NCBI RefSeq assembly: GCF_016887965.1
Contig: NZ_JAFDVD010000015.1
Span: 143,077 to 207,076 of the forward strand
Reading direction: 5' to 3'
Length of the DNA stretch: 64,000 bases
From: Phycicoccus sonneratiae
Lineage (GTDB): Bacteria; Actinomycetota; Actinomycetes; Actinomycetales; Dermatophilaceae
A program made the position numbers and the translations under genes. Under the pieces are notes generated by a model. That model was given only the letters and a program-made list of their open reading frames with translations, searched no databases and was not told the origin of the DNA. Shown here piece after piece: positions 34,564 through 43,772 of this stretch (its first letter is position 1; each line of letters starts with the position of its first letter).

Positions 34564-35346
34564 GTGACCCAGGACACCGCCGCCCGCGCCTCCCACCTCC
34601 TCGCCCTCCACCGCGCCCCCGAGCTGCTCACGGTCGTCAACGTCTGGGACGTCGCCAGCGCCCGCGCCGTCGCCGACGTGCCGGGAACGACCGCACTGGC
34701 CACCGCCTCGCACTCGATCGCGGCGATGCTCGGCTACGAGGACGGCGAGAACATCCCGGTCGACGAGATGCTCGCCGCCGTCGACCGCATCGTGCGGGCC
34801 ACCGACCTGCCGGTGACCGCCGACCTGGAGTCCGGCTACGGCGACCCCGCGGGCACGGTCCGCCGCGCGATCGACCTCGGCGTGGTCGGTGCGAACATCG
34901 AGGACGGGATGCGCCCGCTCGCGGACGCGGTGCGCGCCGTCGAGGCCGTGATGGGGGCCGCCCGCGACGCCGGCGTTCCCGACTTCTGCCTCAACGCCCG
35001 CACCGACGCGTTCGTCAAGGACGAGGGGCGCTCCCCCGAGGAGTGCCTCGAGGTCGCGATCGAGCGCGGCCGGGCCTTCCTCGACGCCGGAGCGCCGATG
35101 GTCTTCGTCCCGCGGGCGGCCGAACGGGCCCACGTCGAGGCGCTCGTCGCGGCGTTCGGGCCACAGCGGCTCACGCTCATCGGGGTGCCCGGCGCGCTGC
35201 CGCTCGCCGAGCTGCAGGACCTGGGCGTCGCCCGCGTCTCCTACGGCCCGTGGTCGCAGCGGGTGGCGCTGACCGCGCTCCAGCAGCTCGTCGAGGGCGT
35301 GCACGAGGGCCGCGGCCTGCCCGAGGGGACCCGTCCGCTCAACTGA
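34564..35346 (+). CDS. Isocitrate lyase/PEP mutase superfamily protein
   Basis: A 260-residue TIM-barrel of the ICL/PEP-mutase superfamily: TVVNVWDVASARAVAD (about 20-35), SHSIAAMLGYEDGENIP, PVTADLESGYGDPAGTVRRA, VGANIEDG and CLNARTDAF. The SGYG and IEDG motifs hold the Mg2+ ligands. The KKCGH catalytic loop of isocitrate lyase is absent, so it belongs with the oxaloacetate-hydrolase or 2-methylisocitrate-lyase-like group of unknown substrate. The GTG follows GACGAT by 6 nt. Confidence 0.85.
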   Translation: MTQDTAARASHLLALHRAPELLTVVNVWDVASARAVADVPGTTALATASHSIAAMLGYEDGENIPVDEMLAAVDRIVRATDLPVTADLESGYGDPAGTVRRAIDLGVVGANIEDGMRPLADAVRAVEAVMGAARDAGVPDFCLNARTDAFVKDEGRSPEECLEVAIERGRAFLDAGAPMVFVPRAAERAHVEALVAAFGPQRLTLIGVPGALPLAELQDLGVARVSYGPWSQRVALTALQQLVEGVHEGRGLPEGTRPLN

Positions 35347-35374
35347 CCGTCGGCGACGACTCCGACGCCCTCGG

Positions 35375-35674
35375 TCAGCCCGCCACCAGGGGCACGAGCG
35401 GGTGGATGGCGATGTCGCCGGCCAGCGCCCCGTCGGCCGCGGCCATCGCGGCGGCGATGTGCGGCGTGCCCAGGTGGGCGTCGAGCGCGTCCTGACCCGT
35501 CCAGCGCTCGACCGTGACGAACACACCCGGCGCGGAGGCCGACTCGAACAGGTCGTAGCCGAGGCAGCCCTCCTCCCGCCGGGTCGCCTCGACGAGGGTC
35601 TCGAGGGCGGCGCGGATGTCCTCGACGCGGTCGGGGGCGGCGGGGATGGTGGCGACGACGTGCAGCTCGCTCAT
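35375..35674 (-). CDS. Antibiotic biosynthesis monooxygenase (ABM) domain protein
   Basis: A 99-residue dimeric alpha-beta barrel: MSELHVVATIPAAPDRVEDI, EEGCLGYDLFESASAPGVFV, ERWTGQDALDAHLGTPHIAA. This is the YgiN/ABM family, quinol or polyketide oxidases of small size, commonly with no cofactor. The role is unknown; there is no pathway in the neighbourhood. It is convergent with the PEP-mutase-like gene. Confidence 0.9.
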   Translation of the reverse strand: MSELHVVATIPAAPDRVEDIRAALETLVEATRREEGCLGYDLFESASAPGVFVTVERWTGQDALDAHLGTPHIAAAMAAADGALAGDIAIHPLVPLVAG

Positions 35675-35753
35675 GGGGGACCTCTCTCGTCCGGGGCCCT
35701 CAGGCTAGGCGGCCGCGCGTCCGTCCGGACCTCTCCGGACGGAGGTCGTGCGC

Positions 35754-36248
35754 TCAGCCCCGCTCGGCGAGCTCCTTGAGGGTGAGCAGCTGGCGCCGGG
35801 CCATCACGAGGTCGCCCACCGAGACGAGCGGGGCGAGCAGCCGCCCTCGCGCCATGACCAGCTTGAGCAGCAGCCGCGAACCGCCCCCGGGCTGCGGGTC
35901 GAGCCGGTAGCTCATGAGGGCCCCGAGGATGCGGCCGGTCAGCTCGCGCCCCTCGTCGACGGCGAGCACCTCACCCGTGGGGTGCCCGGCCGCGCGGGTG
36001 AACGGCTCTCCCACTCGAGGCGGCTCGAGGTCGAGCAGTGTTCGCGGAGAACGGCGTCCGAGGTTGTCGACCCAGTCGTAGGAGTACGGCGCGACCCGGA
36101 TCTGCGTGACCCACGGCCATACGCGCTCGGCAGGGGCGGCCACGGAGACCCCGCGCCAGGCCGCGAGCACCGGACCGGGAAGCAGCTCGTCGCAGCCGAA
36201 GGGCGAGGCCACCTCGGCATCGGTCACGCCCCAGCGGTCCGCGATCAC
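35754..36248 (-). CDS. SRPBCC-like polyketide cyclase-family protein
   Basis: A 164-residue START-fold protein: VTDAEVASPFGCDELLPGPV, VSVAAPAERVWPWVTQIRVA, YSYDWVDNLGRRSPRTLLDL, LTGRILGALMSYRLDPQPGG. A long YSYDWVDNLG loop after the first helix is typical of one actinobacterial subgroup of unknown function. The GTG is 6 nt after GACGAT. It is divergent from the secreted protease gene. Confidence 0.75.
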   Translation of the reverse strand: MIADRWGVTDAEVASPFGCDELLPGPVLAAWRGVSVAAPAERVWPWVTQIRVAPYSYDWVDNLGRRSPRTLLDLEPPRVGEPFTRAAGHPTGEVLAVDEGRELTGRILGALMSYRLDPQPGGGSRLLLKLVMARGRLLAPLVSVGDLVMARRQLLTLKELAERG

Positions 36249-36379
36249 GGGACCATCGTCGCAGCCCGACCGGCCGTCCGGTCCCGGGGTGCGGTCCCGC
36301 CCGGGTCGGGCTAGCGTGGCGGCAGGCGCACCGTGCGCCCGGTCCGGGGGGAACCGGACCACGACTCATGGGGGGAACC

Positions 36380-36970
36380 ATGACGAACCAGCACAGTCCT
36401 GCCCTCGCCCGGCGCGGGGTCCTCGCGCTCGGCCTCACCGCGGGCGTCGGCCTCGTCGGCGCCCGGAGCGCCGCCGCGGCCACGAGCGTCTCGTACTCCT
36501 ACCAGCGGCAGCAGACGCAGTCCTGGTGCTCGGCGGCCAGCTCGCGGATCGCCCTCACTGCCAAGGGCCGGACGCCGACGCAGGCCTCGCTCGCCGCCTC
36601 GCTCGGGCTGAGCGGCGGCTCGGGTCTGCAGGACCCGCTCGCCATCGCCCGGGTCCTCAGCGACCGGCTCGGCATCGCCGGCAACGCCCGGCGCTACCGG
36701 TTCCGCCAGCCGGCGGCCGGCACGCTCAAGGCGACGCTGCACCAGCACGTCCGCACGAGCATCGACGCCGGGTACCCCGTCGTCATCAACATGAACCAGG
36801 TCAACGGCGACCACTACTCCGCCGGCCACTACATCGCGATCGTCGGCTACCGCGCCGGTGACTACAAGATCGCCGACCCGGACGAGCCGGCCCGCAACGG
36901 CGTCTGGCGCGACGAGGACTCGATCGTCCTCTGGAACAAGCTGAACCGGTACACCGCGTTCGGCGGCTGA
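36380..36970 (+). CDS. Secreted C39-like papain-fold cysteine protease
   Basis: A 196-residue exported protein. The N-terminus ALARRGVLALGLTAGVGLVG with its Arg pair suggests a Tat or Sec signal, cleaved near AAAAT (about 34). The mature domain has QRQQTQSWCSAASSRIAL (catalytic Cys about 50), GHYIAIVGYRAGDYKIADPD (catalytic His and Asp), as in C39/peptidase_C39_2 domains. The ATG at 36380 has GGGGGAA upstream. It may release peptides at the cell surface; the substrate is not known. Confidence 0.8.
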   Translation: MTNQHSPALARRGVLALGLTAGVGLVGARSAAAATSVSYSYQRQQTQSWCSAASSRIALTAKGRTPTQASLAASLGLSGGSGLQDPLAIARVLSDRLGIAGNARRYRFRQPAAGTLKATLHQHVRTSIDAGYPVVINMNQVNGDHYSAGHYIAIVGYRAGDYKIADPDEPARNGVWRDEDSIVLWNKLNRYTAFGG

Positions 36971-37021
36971 CCCGTCAGGTCGCCAGTCCCGTCAGGGCGC
37001 CTGTCCCGGCCACCCGCCGGG

Positions 37022-37957
37022 TCAGGCGTTCTGCCGCGCGGCGATCTTGGCCGCCCGCTCCTCGCGCTTCTCGACGAACCGGGTCGCCTCGGCGTCGAGC
37101 GCCCCCACGGCCGCCGCCAGCTCGTCGCGCGCCTTCTCGCCCTCGGCGTCGAGGCCCTCGAGCTCCCAGATGCCCCACTGCCGCAGCAGGGGAGCCACGA
37201 TGTCGTCGTGGTGGATGCGCAGGTCGTAGATGCCGGCCATCGCCATCTGCACGGCCTTGCGGCCGAAGCCGGGGATGATCGCGCCGGGCATCTGGAACGA
37301 GACGACCTCGTCGGTGATCGCCCGCATCGTCTGGCTGGGCGTCAGCTCGAGCGCCGCCTGGATGATGTTGCGGTAGAAGATCATGTGGAGGTTCTCGTCC
37401 TTGGCCACCCGGATGAGCAGCTTCTCGGCGATCGGCTCCTCGGTGAAGCGGCCCGTGTTGCGGTGTGACACACGGGTGGCCAGCTCCTGGAACGACACGT
37501 AGGCGCAGACGTTGAGCAGCGGCTTGTCGCCGGAGTCGTAGCCGGTCTCCATCGTGTCCATCCGCGCCCGCTCGAGCTCGTCGGGGTCGACGCCACGCGT
37601 CACGAGCAGGTAGTCGCGGATGCAGAACGCGTGCCGCCCCTCCTCGGCCGTCCAGCGGTTCACCCAGGCTCCCCACGCGCTGTCGCGCCCGAACGCGCGC
37701 TCGATCTCGCGGTGGTAGCTCGGGAGGTTGTCCTCGGTGAGGAGGTTGACCTCGAGCGCGGTGCGGGCGATCGGGGACAGCTGCGACTGCTCGACCGACC
37801 ACGGCTCGCCGCCGAGATCCTTGAAGTCGCGCCCGAGCGACCACGGCACGTACTCGTGCGGCATCCACTCCTGGGCGGCCGCGAGGTGGCGGTTGAGGTT
37901 CTCCTCGACGGTGGGTTCGAGGGCGGCGAGCAGCCGGGCGGCGTCGAGTGTGGCCAT
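37022..37957 (-). CDS. Acyl-ACP desaturase (DesA-type)
   Basis: A 311-residue soluble di-iron desaturase: LEPTVEENLNRHL (first Glu ligand), DNLPSYHREIERAFG, VNRWTAEEGRHAFCIRDYL (ExxH) and LLIRVAKDENLHMIFYRNII (second ExxH). All six expected ligands appear to be present. It would insert a double bond into an ACP-bound fatty acid, like mycobacterial DesA1/DesA2. It is transcribed alone. The ATG is preceded by CGAGGAGGACC. Confidence 0.9.
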   Translation of the reverse strand: MATLDAARLLAALEPTVEENLNRHLAAAQEWMPHEYVPWSLGRDFKDLGGEPWSVEQSQLSPIARTALEVNLLTEDNLPSYHREIERAFGRDSAWGAWVNRWTAEEGRHAFCIRDYLLVTRGVDPDELERARMDTMETGYDSGDKPLLNVCAYVSFQELATRVSHRNTGRFTEEPIAEKLLIRVAKDENLHMIFYRNIIQAALELTPSQTMRAITDEVVSFQMPGAIIPGFGRKAVQMAMAGIYDLRIHHDDIVAPLLRQWGIWELEGLDAEGEKARDELAAAVGALDAEATRFVEKREERAAKIAARQNA

Positions 37958-38111
37958 GGGTCCTCCTCGTCCGAGCGAACGCGAGGGCCGCGCCCATCCC
38001 CTGCCTACACCCTCCGGACCGCCCGGACCAGAGGAAGGGACGTGTGGGACCGGGTCGCCCCCGGGTAGGGGGAGGGCGACCGAGCACGACCACGACACGA
38101 AGGAGACACGC

Positions 38112-38552
38112 ATGTCGGCTGACGAGAAGGTCGCCAAGGAGCTCGTCGAGACGCTCAGGGACGGACGCGACGGCTTCGCCTCCGCGGCGGAGCGGCTGCG
38201 CGACGACCGGCCCGAGGTGGCGGCGACGATGCAGCGGTTGTCCGAGCAGCGCGCCGGGTTCGCGCGCGACATCGTCGCGATGGGTCACGACTACGGCGAC
38301 GACGTCGACGAGGGCGGGACGGCCGCGGCCGCCCTGCACCGGGGCTGGATCGCGCTCAAGGACGCCGTGACCGGTGACGACCCCTCCGGGGTCCTCGGCG
38401 CGGCGGCCACGGGTGAGGACCACGCCGTCTCCGAGTACGAGAAGGCCCTCGAGGCCGACCTCAGTGACGGCTTCCGGTCCGTCGTCCGGCAGCAGCACGC
38501 GGCGGTCGTCACCGCCCGCGACGAGGTCAAGGCGCTCCAGCAGGCCGGCTGA
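38112..38552 (+). CDS. PA2169-family four-helix-bundle protein (DUF2383)
   Basis: A 146-residue all-helical protein: VAKELVETLRDGRDGFASAA, VAATMQRLSEQRAGFARDIV, AAAALHRGWIALKDAVTGDD, ATGEDHAVSEYEKALEADLS. Repeated E/D and H at helix ends recall ferritin-like bundles, as in the PA2169/DUF2383 family, which is often induced in general stress. Metal binding is possible but not proven by sequence. The leader has AAGGAGA. A hairpin terminator follows. Confidence 0.85.
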   Translation: MSADEKVAKELVETLRDGRDGFASAAERLRDDRPEVAATMQRLSEQRAGFARDIVAMGHDYGDDVDEGGTAAAALHRGWIALKDAVTGDDPSGVLGAAATGEDHAVSEYEKALEADLSDGFRSVVRQQHAAVVTARDEVKALQQAG

Positions 38553-38581
38553 CCGGCTGCCCCGGCGCGCCCCGCGCCCGT

Positions 38582-38626
38582 CACGACAGGACGCCCCGGT
38601 GGTTACCATCGGGGCGTCCTGTCGTG
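38582..38626 (+). terminator. Perfect 17-bp hairpin after the PA2169-family gene
   Basis: Arms 38582-38598 and 38610-38626 are perfectly complementary around an 11-nt loop. It stands 30 nt after the stop codon and 31 nt before the CDF start, so it separates two genes on the same strand. Confidence 0.85.
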
Positions 38627-38656
38627 TCTGGAGGTCGGTGTGGGCGAGGTCGCGCG

Positions 38657-39559
38657 GTGAGCGGCGGGCACTCCCACGGCGCCGGCTCGCACGCGGGGGG
38701 CCGGCACCGCTGGCGGCTGGCCGTGGCCTTCGGCCTCGTCGGGGCGTTCTTCGGGGTCGAGCTCGCCGCGGGCTTGGTCTCCGGGTCGCTCGCCCTCCTC
38801 TCCGACGCCGGGCACATGGCCGCCGACGTCGTCACGCTCGGGGCCGCACTCGTCGCCACCCGCATCGCCGCGCGCCCCGACACGACCGGCCGCCGCACCT
38901 TCGGGTCGTACCGGGCCGAGGTCTTCGCCTCGGGGCTCGCCGTGCTCGTCATGACCGGCGTGTCGGTGTACGTCGTCGTCGAGGCGGTGGCCCGGGTCGG
39001 CGCCGAGCCCGCGGTGGCCTCCACGGCGATGTTCGTCGTCGGCGGGCTCGGGCTGGTCGTCAACCTCGTCGCGCTCGCCCTCCTGCGCGGTGGCGCCGGC
39101 GAGAGCCTCAACGTCAAGGGCGCCTACCTCGAGGTCGTCGCCGACACCGTCGGCTCGGTGGGTGTCGTCGTCGCCGGCGTCCTCGTCGCGACCACGGGGT
39201 CGGCCCTCTGGGACACCGCGGTCGCGCTGGCCATCGGCGTCTTCGTCCTCGTCCGGGCCGTCCACCTCGGCCGCGAGGTGCTCGCCGTCCTCGGCCAGCA
39301 CGCCCCCGCCGGGGTCGTCCCCGACGAGGTGCTGCGAGCGCTCGAGTCGGTCGAGGGCGTCGGCGACGTCCACGACCTCCACGTGTGGACCCTCACCTCG
39401 GGGATGGACGTCGCGACCGCCCACCTCGTGGCATCGGGCGACGGCGACCGGGTGCTCGCCGAGGCCTCCACCCTGCTGCGCGAACGGTTCGGCATCGCCC
39501 ACGCGACCCTCCAGGTCGAGACCGTCGAGAACCACCACTGCCAGGGCGTCGACTGGTAG
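38657..39559 (+). CDS. Cation diffusion facilitator (zinc-type efflux)
   Basis: A 300-residue CDF transporter: His-rich N-terminus (SGGHSHGAGSHAGGRHRW), six predicted helices, the helix-II metal motif SDAGHMAAD (HxxxD), YLEVVADTVGS (HxxxD variant with E in place of H, so the second site is ExxxD) and a cytoplasmic domain with DVHDLHVWTL. This pattern suits Zn2+/Cd2+ or Co2+ exporters. The GTG at 38657 is preceded by GAGGT at 7 nt. A hairpin just upstream may be an attenuator for read-through. Confidence 0.85.
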   Translation: MSGGHSHGAGSHAGGRHRWRLAVAFGLVGAFFGVELAAGLVSGSLALLSDAGHMAADVVTLGAALVATRIAARPDTTGRRTFGSYRAEVFASGLAVLVMTGVSVYVVVEAVARVGAEPAVASTAMFVVGGLGLVVNLVALALLRGGAGESLNVKGAYLEVVADTVGSVGVVVAGVLVATTGSALWDTAVALAIGVFVLVRAVHLGREVLAVLGQHAPAGVVPDEVLRALESVEGVGDVHDLHVWTLTSGMDVATAHLVASGDGDRVLAEASTLLRERFGIAHATLQVETVENHHCQGVDW

Positions 39560-39580
39560 GTCGGTCGCCGGCGACCGCGG

Positions 39581-40510
39581 TCAGCGGGGGAACCGGACCC
39601 CGACGAGCTCCTCCGACACCTCCCACATCCGGGTCGCGTCGTCGCTCGAGCGCAGCGGTGGCCACAGGGCCTGCTGGCCGGGCCGGCCGCCGGCGGCTCC
39701 CGGACCCTGCGGTCCGTAGAAGCCGCCGCCCTCGGACACGCTCGCCGCCACCAGCGCGGGGAGCCCCGCGGAGTCGGGGGTCCCGACGATCCCGAGCCGC
39801 GACATCACCCGGATGGCCCGGACGCCGACGGTGTCCGACGCGCGACCGACCTCAGGCCGGGCGGCGAGCAGGCTGGTCGGGGCGACGCCCGGGTGCGAGA
39901 TCGCGCTCGTCACGCCCCACCCTCCCGCGACGCTGCGCCGCTGGAGCTCCAGGCCGAACAGACCCACCGCGATCTTCGACTGCCGGTAGGCCCGCATCCC
40001 GTCGTAGGACCGCTCCCACGCGAGATCGTCCCAGTTCACCGAGCCGCTGCGTGCGGCGACGCTGGTCTGCGACACCACCCGCGCCGCGCCGGCCCGCAGC
40101 AGCGGCAGCAGCCGGGCCACGAGCCCGACGTGCCCGAGGTGGTTCGTGCCGAACTGGAGCTCGAACCCGTCCTCGGTGACCTGCCGCTCCGGCGGTGTCA
40201 TGACCCCGGCGTTCGCGACGAGCAGGTGCAGGGGCGCGCCGTCGCCGAGGAGGCGGTCGGCCAGGGCGGCCACCGAGGCGAGCGAGGACAGGTCGAGCGA
40301 CTCCGGGGTGAGCCGGGCACCGGGGACCTCGTCCCGGATCCGGCGGGCGGCGGTCTCGCCCTTCACGGGGTTGCGGACCGGCATGACGACCTCGGCCCCG
40401 GCCGCGGCGAGGCGGGTCGCGATGCGCAGACCGATGCCGTCGCTGGCCCCGGTGACGAGGGCGCGGCGGCCCCGGAGGTCGGGCAGGTCGAGCGCGGGGC
40501 GGCGGGTCAT
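39581..40510 (-). CDS. Short-chain dehydrogenase/reductase
   Basis: A 309-residue SDR: NAD(P)-binding [20 protein letters not shown] (about 18-37), NAGVMTPPE, and [15 protein letters not shown] with the catalytic Tyr-x-x-x-Lys (about 172-176). An Arg at PVRNP after the second strand suggests NADP preference. Substrate unknown; it resembles retinol-dehydrogenase-like SDRs. It is divergent from the MmyB-like regulator with 140 bp between them, a pairing that often means direct control. Confidence 0.88.
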   Translation of the reverse strand: MTRRPALDLPDLRGRRALVTGASDGIGLRIATRLAAAGAEVVMPVRNPVKGETAARRIRDEVPGARLTPESLDLSSLASVAALADRLLGDGAPLHLLVANAGVMTPPERQVTEDGFELQFGTNHLGHVGLVARLLPLLRAGAARVVSQTSVAARSGSVNWDDLAWERSYDGMRAYRQSKIAVGLFGLELQRRSVAGGWGVTSAISHPGVAPTSLLAARPEVGRASDTVGVRAIRVMSRLGIVGTPDSAGLPALVAASVSEGGGFYGPQGPGAAGGRPGQQALWPPLRSSDDATRMWEVSEELVGVRFPR

Positions 40511-40650
40511 GGTCGGTGCTCCTCGGTCGGGTGCGGCGGGTCCGGCGACCGGGTGCGGGCCACCACCTCGATGCTCGCCCGGGAGCACGCTCAGGAGCCA
40601 CGGCCTGACGATCCGTGGCTGCGCGGTCCGCCCCGGGGGAGGATGACCAC

Positions 40651-41490
40651 GTGCCGATCGACCGTCCGGGCCTGGCCCGGTTCCTGCGCAGCCGCCGCGA
40701 GGCGCTGCAGCCGGAGGACGTCGGCCTGCCCCGTGGCCCCCGACGCCGCACGGGCGGGCTGCGCCGCGAGGAGGTCGCCGCCCTGAGCCACATGTCCGTG
40801 GACTACTACGCGCGCCTCGAGCGGCAGCGCGGTCCCCAACCCTCCGAGCAGATGGTCGACGCGATCGCGCAGGGCCTGCACCTCAGCCGGGCCGAGCGCG
40901 ACCACCTCCACCTGCTCGCCGGCCACCCGGCACCCGCTCGGGGCTCGGGGACCGACCACGTCGGCCCGGGGATGCTGCGGGTCTTCGACCGGCTCACCGA
41001 CACCCCGGCGGAGGTCGTCACCGAGCTCGGGGAGACGTTGCGGCAGAACGCCCTCGGCGCCGCCCTCACCGGCGACGCACTGCGGCACACCGGGCCGGCG
41101 CGGAGCATCGGGTACCGGTGGTTCACGGACCCGGCGGCCCGCGCGCTCCATCCACCCGAGGACCACGCGTTCTACTCGCGGCTCTACGCCTCGGGACTCC
41201 GGGGCGTGGTGACCCTCCGCGGCCCGGGCTCGCGCGCGGCGCACCTCGCCGACCTCCTGCTCGCGGGCAACGAGGAGTTCCGGGACCTCTGGGAGGCCCA
41301 CGAGGTGGGCCTGCGGCCTCGGGAGGTCAAGCGCTTCCTCCATCCGGAGGTGGGTCTCCTCGAGCTGGGCTGCCAGGTCCTGCTCGACCCCGAGGTGTCG
41401 CACTCGCTGTTGGTCTACACCGCGGTCCCCGGCAGCGAGAGCCACGACAAGCTGGCCCTCCTGTCGGTCATCGCGGCACCGACCGCCTAG
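40651..41490 (+). CDS. XRE regulator with MmyB-type ligand-binding domain
   Basis: A 279-residue regulator. XRE helix-turn-helix at about 8-80 ([60 protein letters not shown]) and a MmyB-like domain at about 105-275 that is thought to bind a fatty-acid-like ligand ([46 protein letters not shown]). In Streptomyces such regulators pair with adjacent SDR genes and often repress them. The GTG start follows GGGGGAGGA. It is divergent from the SDR at 39.6-40.5 kb. Confidence 0.9.
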   Translation: MPIDRPGLARFLRSRREALQPEDVGLPRGPRRRTGGLRREEVAALSHMSVDYYARLERQRGPQPSEQMVDAIAQGLHLSRAERDHLHLLAGHPAPARGSGTDHVGPGMLRVFDRLTDTPAEVVTELGETLRQNALGAALTGDALRHTGPARSIGYRWFTDPAARALHPPEDHAFYSRLYASGLRGVVTLRGPGSRAAHLADLLLAGNEEFRDLWEAHEVGLRPREVKRFLHPEVGLLELGCQVLLDPEVSHSLLVYTAVPGSESHDKLALLSVIAAPTA

Positions 41491-41506
41491 GCGTGGGGCG
41501 CCGACG

Positions 41507-42355
41507 TCAGAAGACCGGCTTGCCACCGGTGACGCCGAGCACCGTCCCCGAGACGTAGGACGCCTCGTCCGACGCGAGGAAGACGAAGGCGGCAGCCACC
41601 TCGACCGGCTGGCCGACGCGGCCGAGCGGGGTGTCGGAACCGAAGCCCTCGACCTTCTCGGCCGCCATGGTCGCCGGGATGAGGGGCGTCCAGATCGGCC
41701 CGGGTGCGACGGCGTTGACGCGGATGCCGCGCGGCCCGAGCTCCTGGGCGAGGTTGACGACGAGGTTGGTCAGCGCCGCCTTGCTCGCCGCGTAGTCGAG
41801 GAGGTGGTCCGAGGGCTGGTAGGCCTGGACCGAGGTCGTGACGAGCACCGACCCCCGGGAGGCCTCGAGGTCGGCGGCGAGCTCGCGCACGAGCCAGAAG
41901 GTCGCGAAGACGTTCGTGGCGAAGGTGCGCTCGACCTGCTCGGGCGGGAAGTCCTCGAGCGCGTCGTGGGTCATCTGGTACGCGGCGTTGGACACGAGGA
42001 CGTCGAGCCCGCCGAGCTCGTCGCGGACCCGGTCGACGAGCCCGACGACCGCCGCGTGGGTGCGCAGGTCGGCCTCGACGGCGACCGCCCGCCCGCCGGC
42101 GGACTCGATCGTCGCCACCGTCTCCCGGGCGTCCTCGGACTCCTGTGGCAGGTGGGTGAGGACCACCGCCGCCCCCTCGCGCGCGAAGGTCACCGCGACG
42201 GCGCGCCCGATGCCGGAGTCGCCCCCGGTGACGAGGACGCGCGTGCCGACCAGCCGGTCGCGCGCGGTCCACGACTCCTCGCCGTGGTCGGGGCGCGGCT
42301 CGAGCGCGTCGGTGCGCCCGGGCCAGTCCTGGGTCTGTGCGGGGAGGTCGGTCAT
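41507..42355 (-). CDS. Short-chain dehydrogenase/reductase (YghA-like)
   Basis: A 282-residue SDR with the longer N-terminal extension of the YghA/stress-type group. TGGDSGIGRAVAVTFAREG (about 43-61), VSNAAYQMTHDALE, DYAASKAALTNLVVNLAQEL (catalytic Tyr-x-x-x-Lys) and a terminal SYVSGTVLGVTGGKPVF are all present. The N-terminal QTQDWPGRTDALEPRPDHGE is a mark of this group. It is convergent with the MmyB regulator, with 16 bp between stops. Confidence 0.9.
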   Translation of the reverse strand: MTDLPAQTQDWPGRTDALEPRPDHGEESWTARDRLVGTRVLVTGGDSGIGRAVAVTFAREGAAVVLTHLPQESEDARETVATIESAGGRAVAVEADLRTHAAVVGLVDRVRDELGGLDVLVSNAAYQMTHDALEDFPPEQVERTFATNVFATFWLVRELAADLEASRGSVLVTTSVQAYQPSDHLLDYAASKAALTNLVVNLAQELGPRGIRVNAVAPGPIWTPLIPATMAAEKVEGFGSDTPLGRVGQPVEVAAAFVFLASDEASYVSGTVLGVTGGKPVF

Positions 42356-42382
42356 CGGTGCTCCTGGGTCGGTGTCGGTGGG

Positions 42383-42919
42383 TCAGCCGGGACGGTGCGA
42401 GGGACGGTCGAGCAGGCCGGCGAACCCGCGCTGCTGCTCGCCGAGGTAGGCGTCGAGGACGAGCAGGCCCCCGGTGAGCACGGGGTTCACCCACTGCAGC
42501 CGGCGCAGCCGGCCGGCCAGGGAGCGGGCCTCGGCCCGGGCCTCCTCGTCGTGGTCGGCGGCCTCCCGGGCCTCCCCGAAGGCGGCGCCGACGCGGTAGG
42601 TCTCCGCGCCGAGGGCGACGGCTGCGCCCGTGAGGGCGGTCTTGGCGAGGACCGCGACGGCCGTCGGACGGTGGTGGCGCACCCGCCGCCGGTTGTCGGC
42701 GAGGATGGCCACCCCGCTCAGCAGGTGCAGCGCGACCGCCGCGCCCTGCACCGGCCCCCAGCGGGTCCAGCCCTCGTCGGCGATGGCCGCCCGCTCGCGA
42801 GCGTCGTCGCCCTCCTCGGCGGCGGGGTTGAGGCCGACCGCCCCCATGAGCGACCCGCCGAACCAGGCGGCGTTCGTCGTGAGGTGCGTCGCGCGGACGA
42901 CGGTGCTCCAGGCGGTCAT
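42383..42919 (-). CDS. Membrane protein of unknown function
   Basis: A 178-residue protein with about four hydrophobic segments: AAWFGGSLMGAVGLN at the start, GPVQGAAVALHLLSGVAIL (about 55-75), AVLAKTALTGAAVALGAETY (about 88-108) and a last one at VNPVLTGGLLVLDAYL. The family is unknown to me. It reads in the same direction as the YghA-like SDR, 27 bp upstream, so the two may form an operon. Confidence 0.65.
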   Translation of the reverse strand: MTAWSTVVRATHLTTNAAWFGGSLMGAVGLNPAAEEGDDARERAAIADEGWTRWGPVQGAAVALHLLSGVAILADNRRRVRHHRPTAVAVLAKTALTGAAVALGAETYRVGAAFGEAREAADHDEEARAEARSLAGRLRRLQWVNPVLTGGLLVLDAYLGEQQRGFAGLLDRPSHRPG

Positions 42920-43049
42920 CGCCGGCTCCGGGGCGCGGCGGTCGGCGGCCTGCCGGATCTGCGGTCGGCGCGGTGGTGGTGGGGCACGACGGGCTCCTCT
43001 CGGGCGGTGGGTTCCCCCGTCCCTTACCCGCCCGCACCGGGCGGAACCG

Positions 43050-43772
43050 TCAGGAGGGGGCGACACCCTGCCCTTCCGCGGGCACGAGACGGGCGAGGTA
43101 GGACGCGAAGCCGCCGTCGACCCGGCTCTCCGTCCGGGCCGAGGTGCGTACCCGGGTGCCGTCGGTGCCCACCCACCGGCGCCCGGTGGCGCGCACGGCC
43201 TCGACGAGGGCCACGTCCTCGTGGACGGGCAGCGGGGGGAAGCCGCCGACCTCGAGGTAGGCGTCGGCCCGCACCCCCAGGTTGGCACCGTGCACGTGCC
43301 GGTGCCCCTCGTGCAGCTCGTGCCGCGCCCACCAGGCGCGCAGCACCCGGGGGTCGACGACCTCGTCGGGGACGACGGTGCCGACGACGAGGTCGGCCCC
43401 GGCCGCGGCGAGCTCGAGCTGCCGGAGAAGCCAGTGGGTCGGCACGACGCAGTCGGCGTCCGTCCCGGCCAGCCAGGTGCGGTGGGTCGGCGACCCCGAC
43501 GCCCGCGCGCGGGCCAGACCGGCCGCGACGGCGGCGCGACGGGCGGCCCCGACGGCGCCGACGTCAACGTGGACGACCTCCACCCCGGCACGGGTGGCCA
43601 CGGAGGCCGAGCCGTCCACGCACCGGTCGAGCGCGACGACCACGCTCACCCGGACGGTGGGGTGCGCCGGGTGCAGCGTCGTGACGGCCGTGAGGACGCT
43701 GTCGAGGCAGCGCCCGAGCAGCTCCTCCTCGTCGCGCGCCGGCACGGTGACGACGACGTGGTCGGGCCTCAC
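43050..43772 (-). CDS. GT2-family glycosyltransferase (operon end)
   Basis: A 240-residue soluble GT-A fold enzyme: VVVTVPARDEEELLGRCLDS (nucleotide-sugar loop), VRVSVVVALDRCVDGSASVA, TWLAGTDADCVVPTHWLLRQ (metal-binding DxD) and VHEDVALVEAVRATG (ED catalytic motif). No transmembrane helix is seen. It starts with a GTG overlapping the PIG-L/methyltransferase stop (GTGA), so it is translated with it. By context it should add a sugar to, or receive one from, the amino sugar modified by that enzyme (inferred). Confidence 0.85.
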   Translation of the reverse strand: MRPDHVVVTVPARDEEELLGRCLDSVLTAVTTLHPAHPTVRVSVVVALDRCVDGSASVATRAGVEVVHVDVGAVGAARRAAVAAGLARARASGSPTHRTWLAGTDADCVVPTHWLLRQLELAAAGADLVVGTVVPDEVVDPRVLRAWWARHELHEGHRHVHGANLGVRADAYLEVGGFPPLPVHEDVALVEAVRATGRRWVGTDGTRVRTSARTESRVDGGFASYLARLVPAEGQGVAPS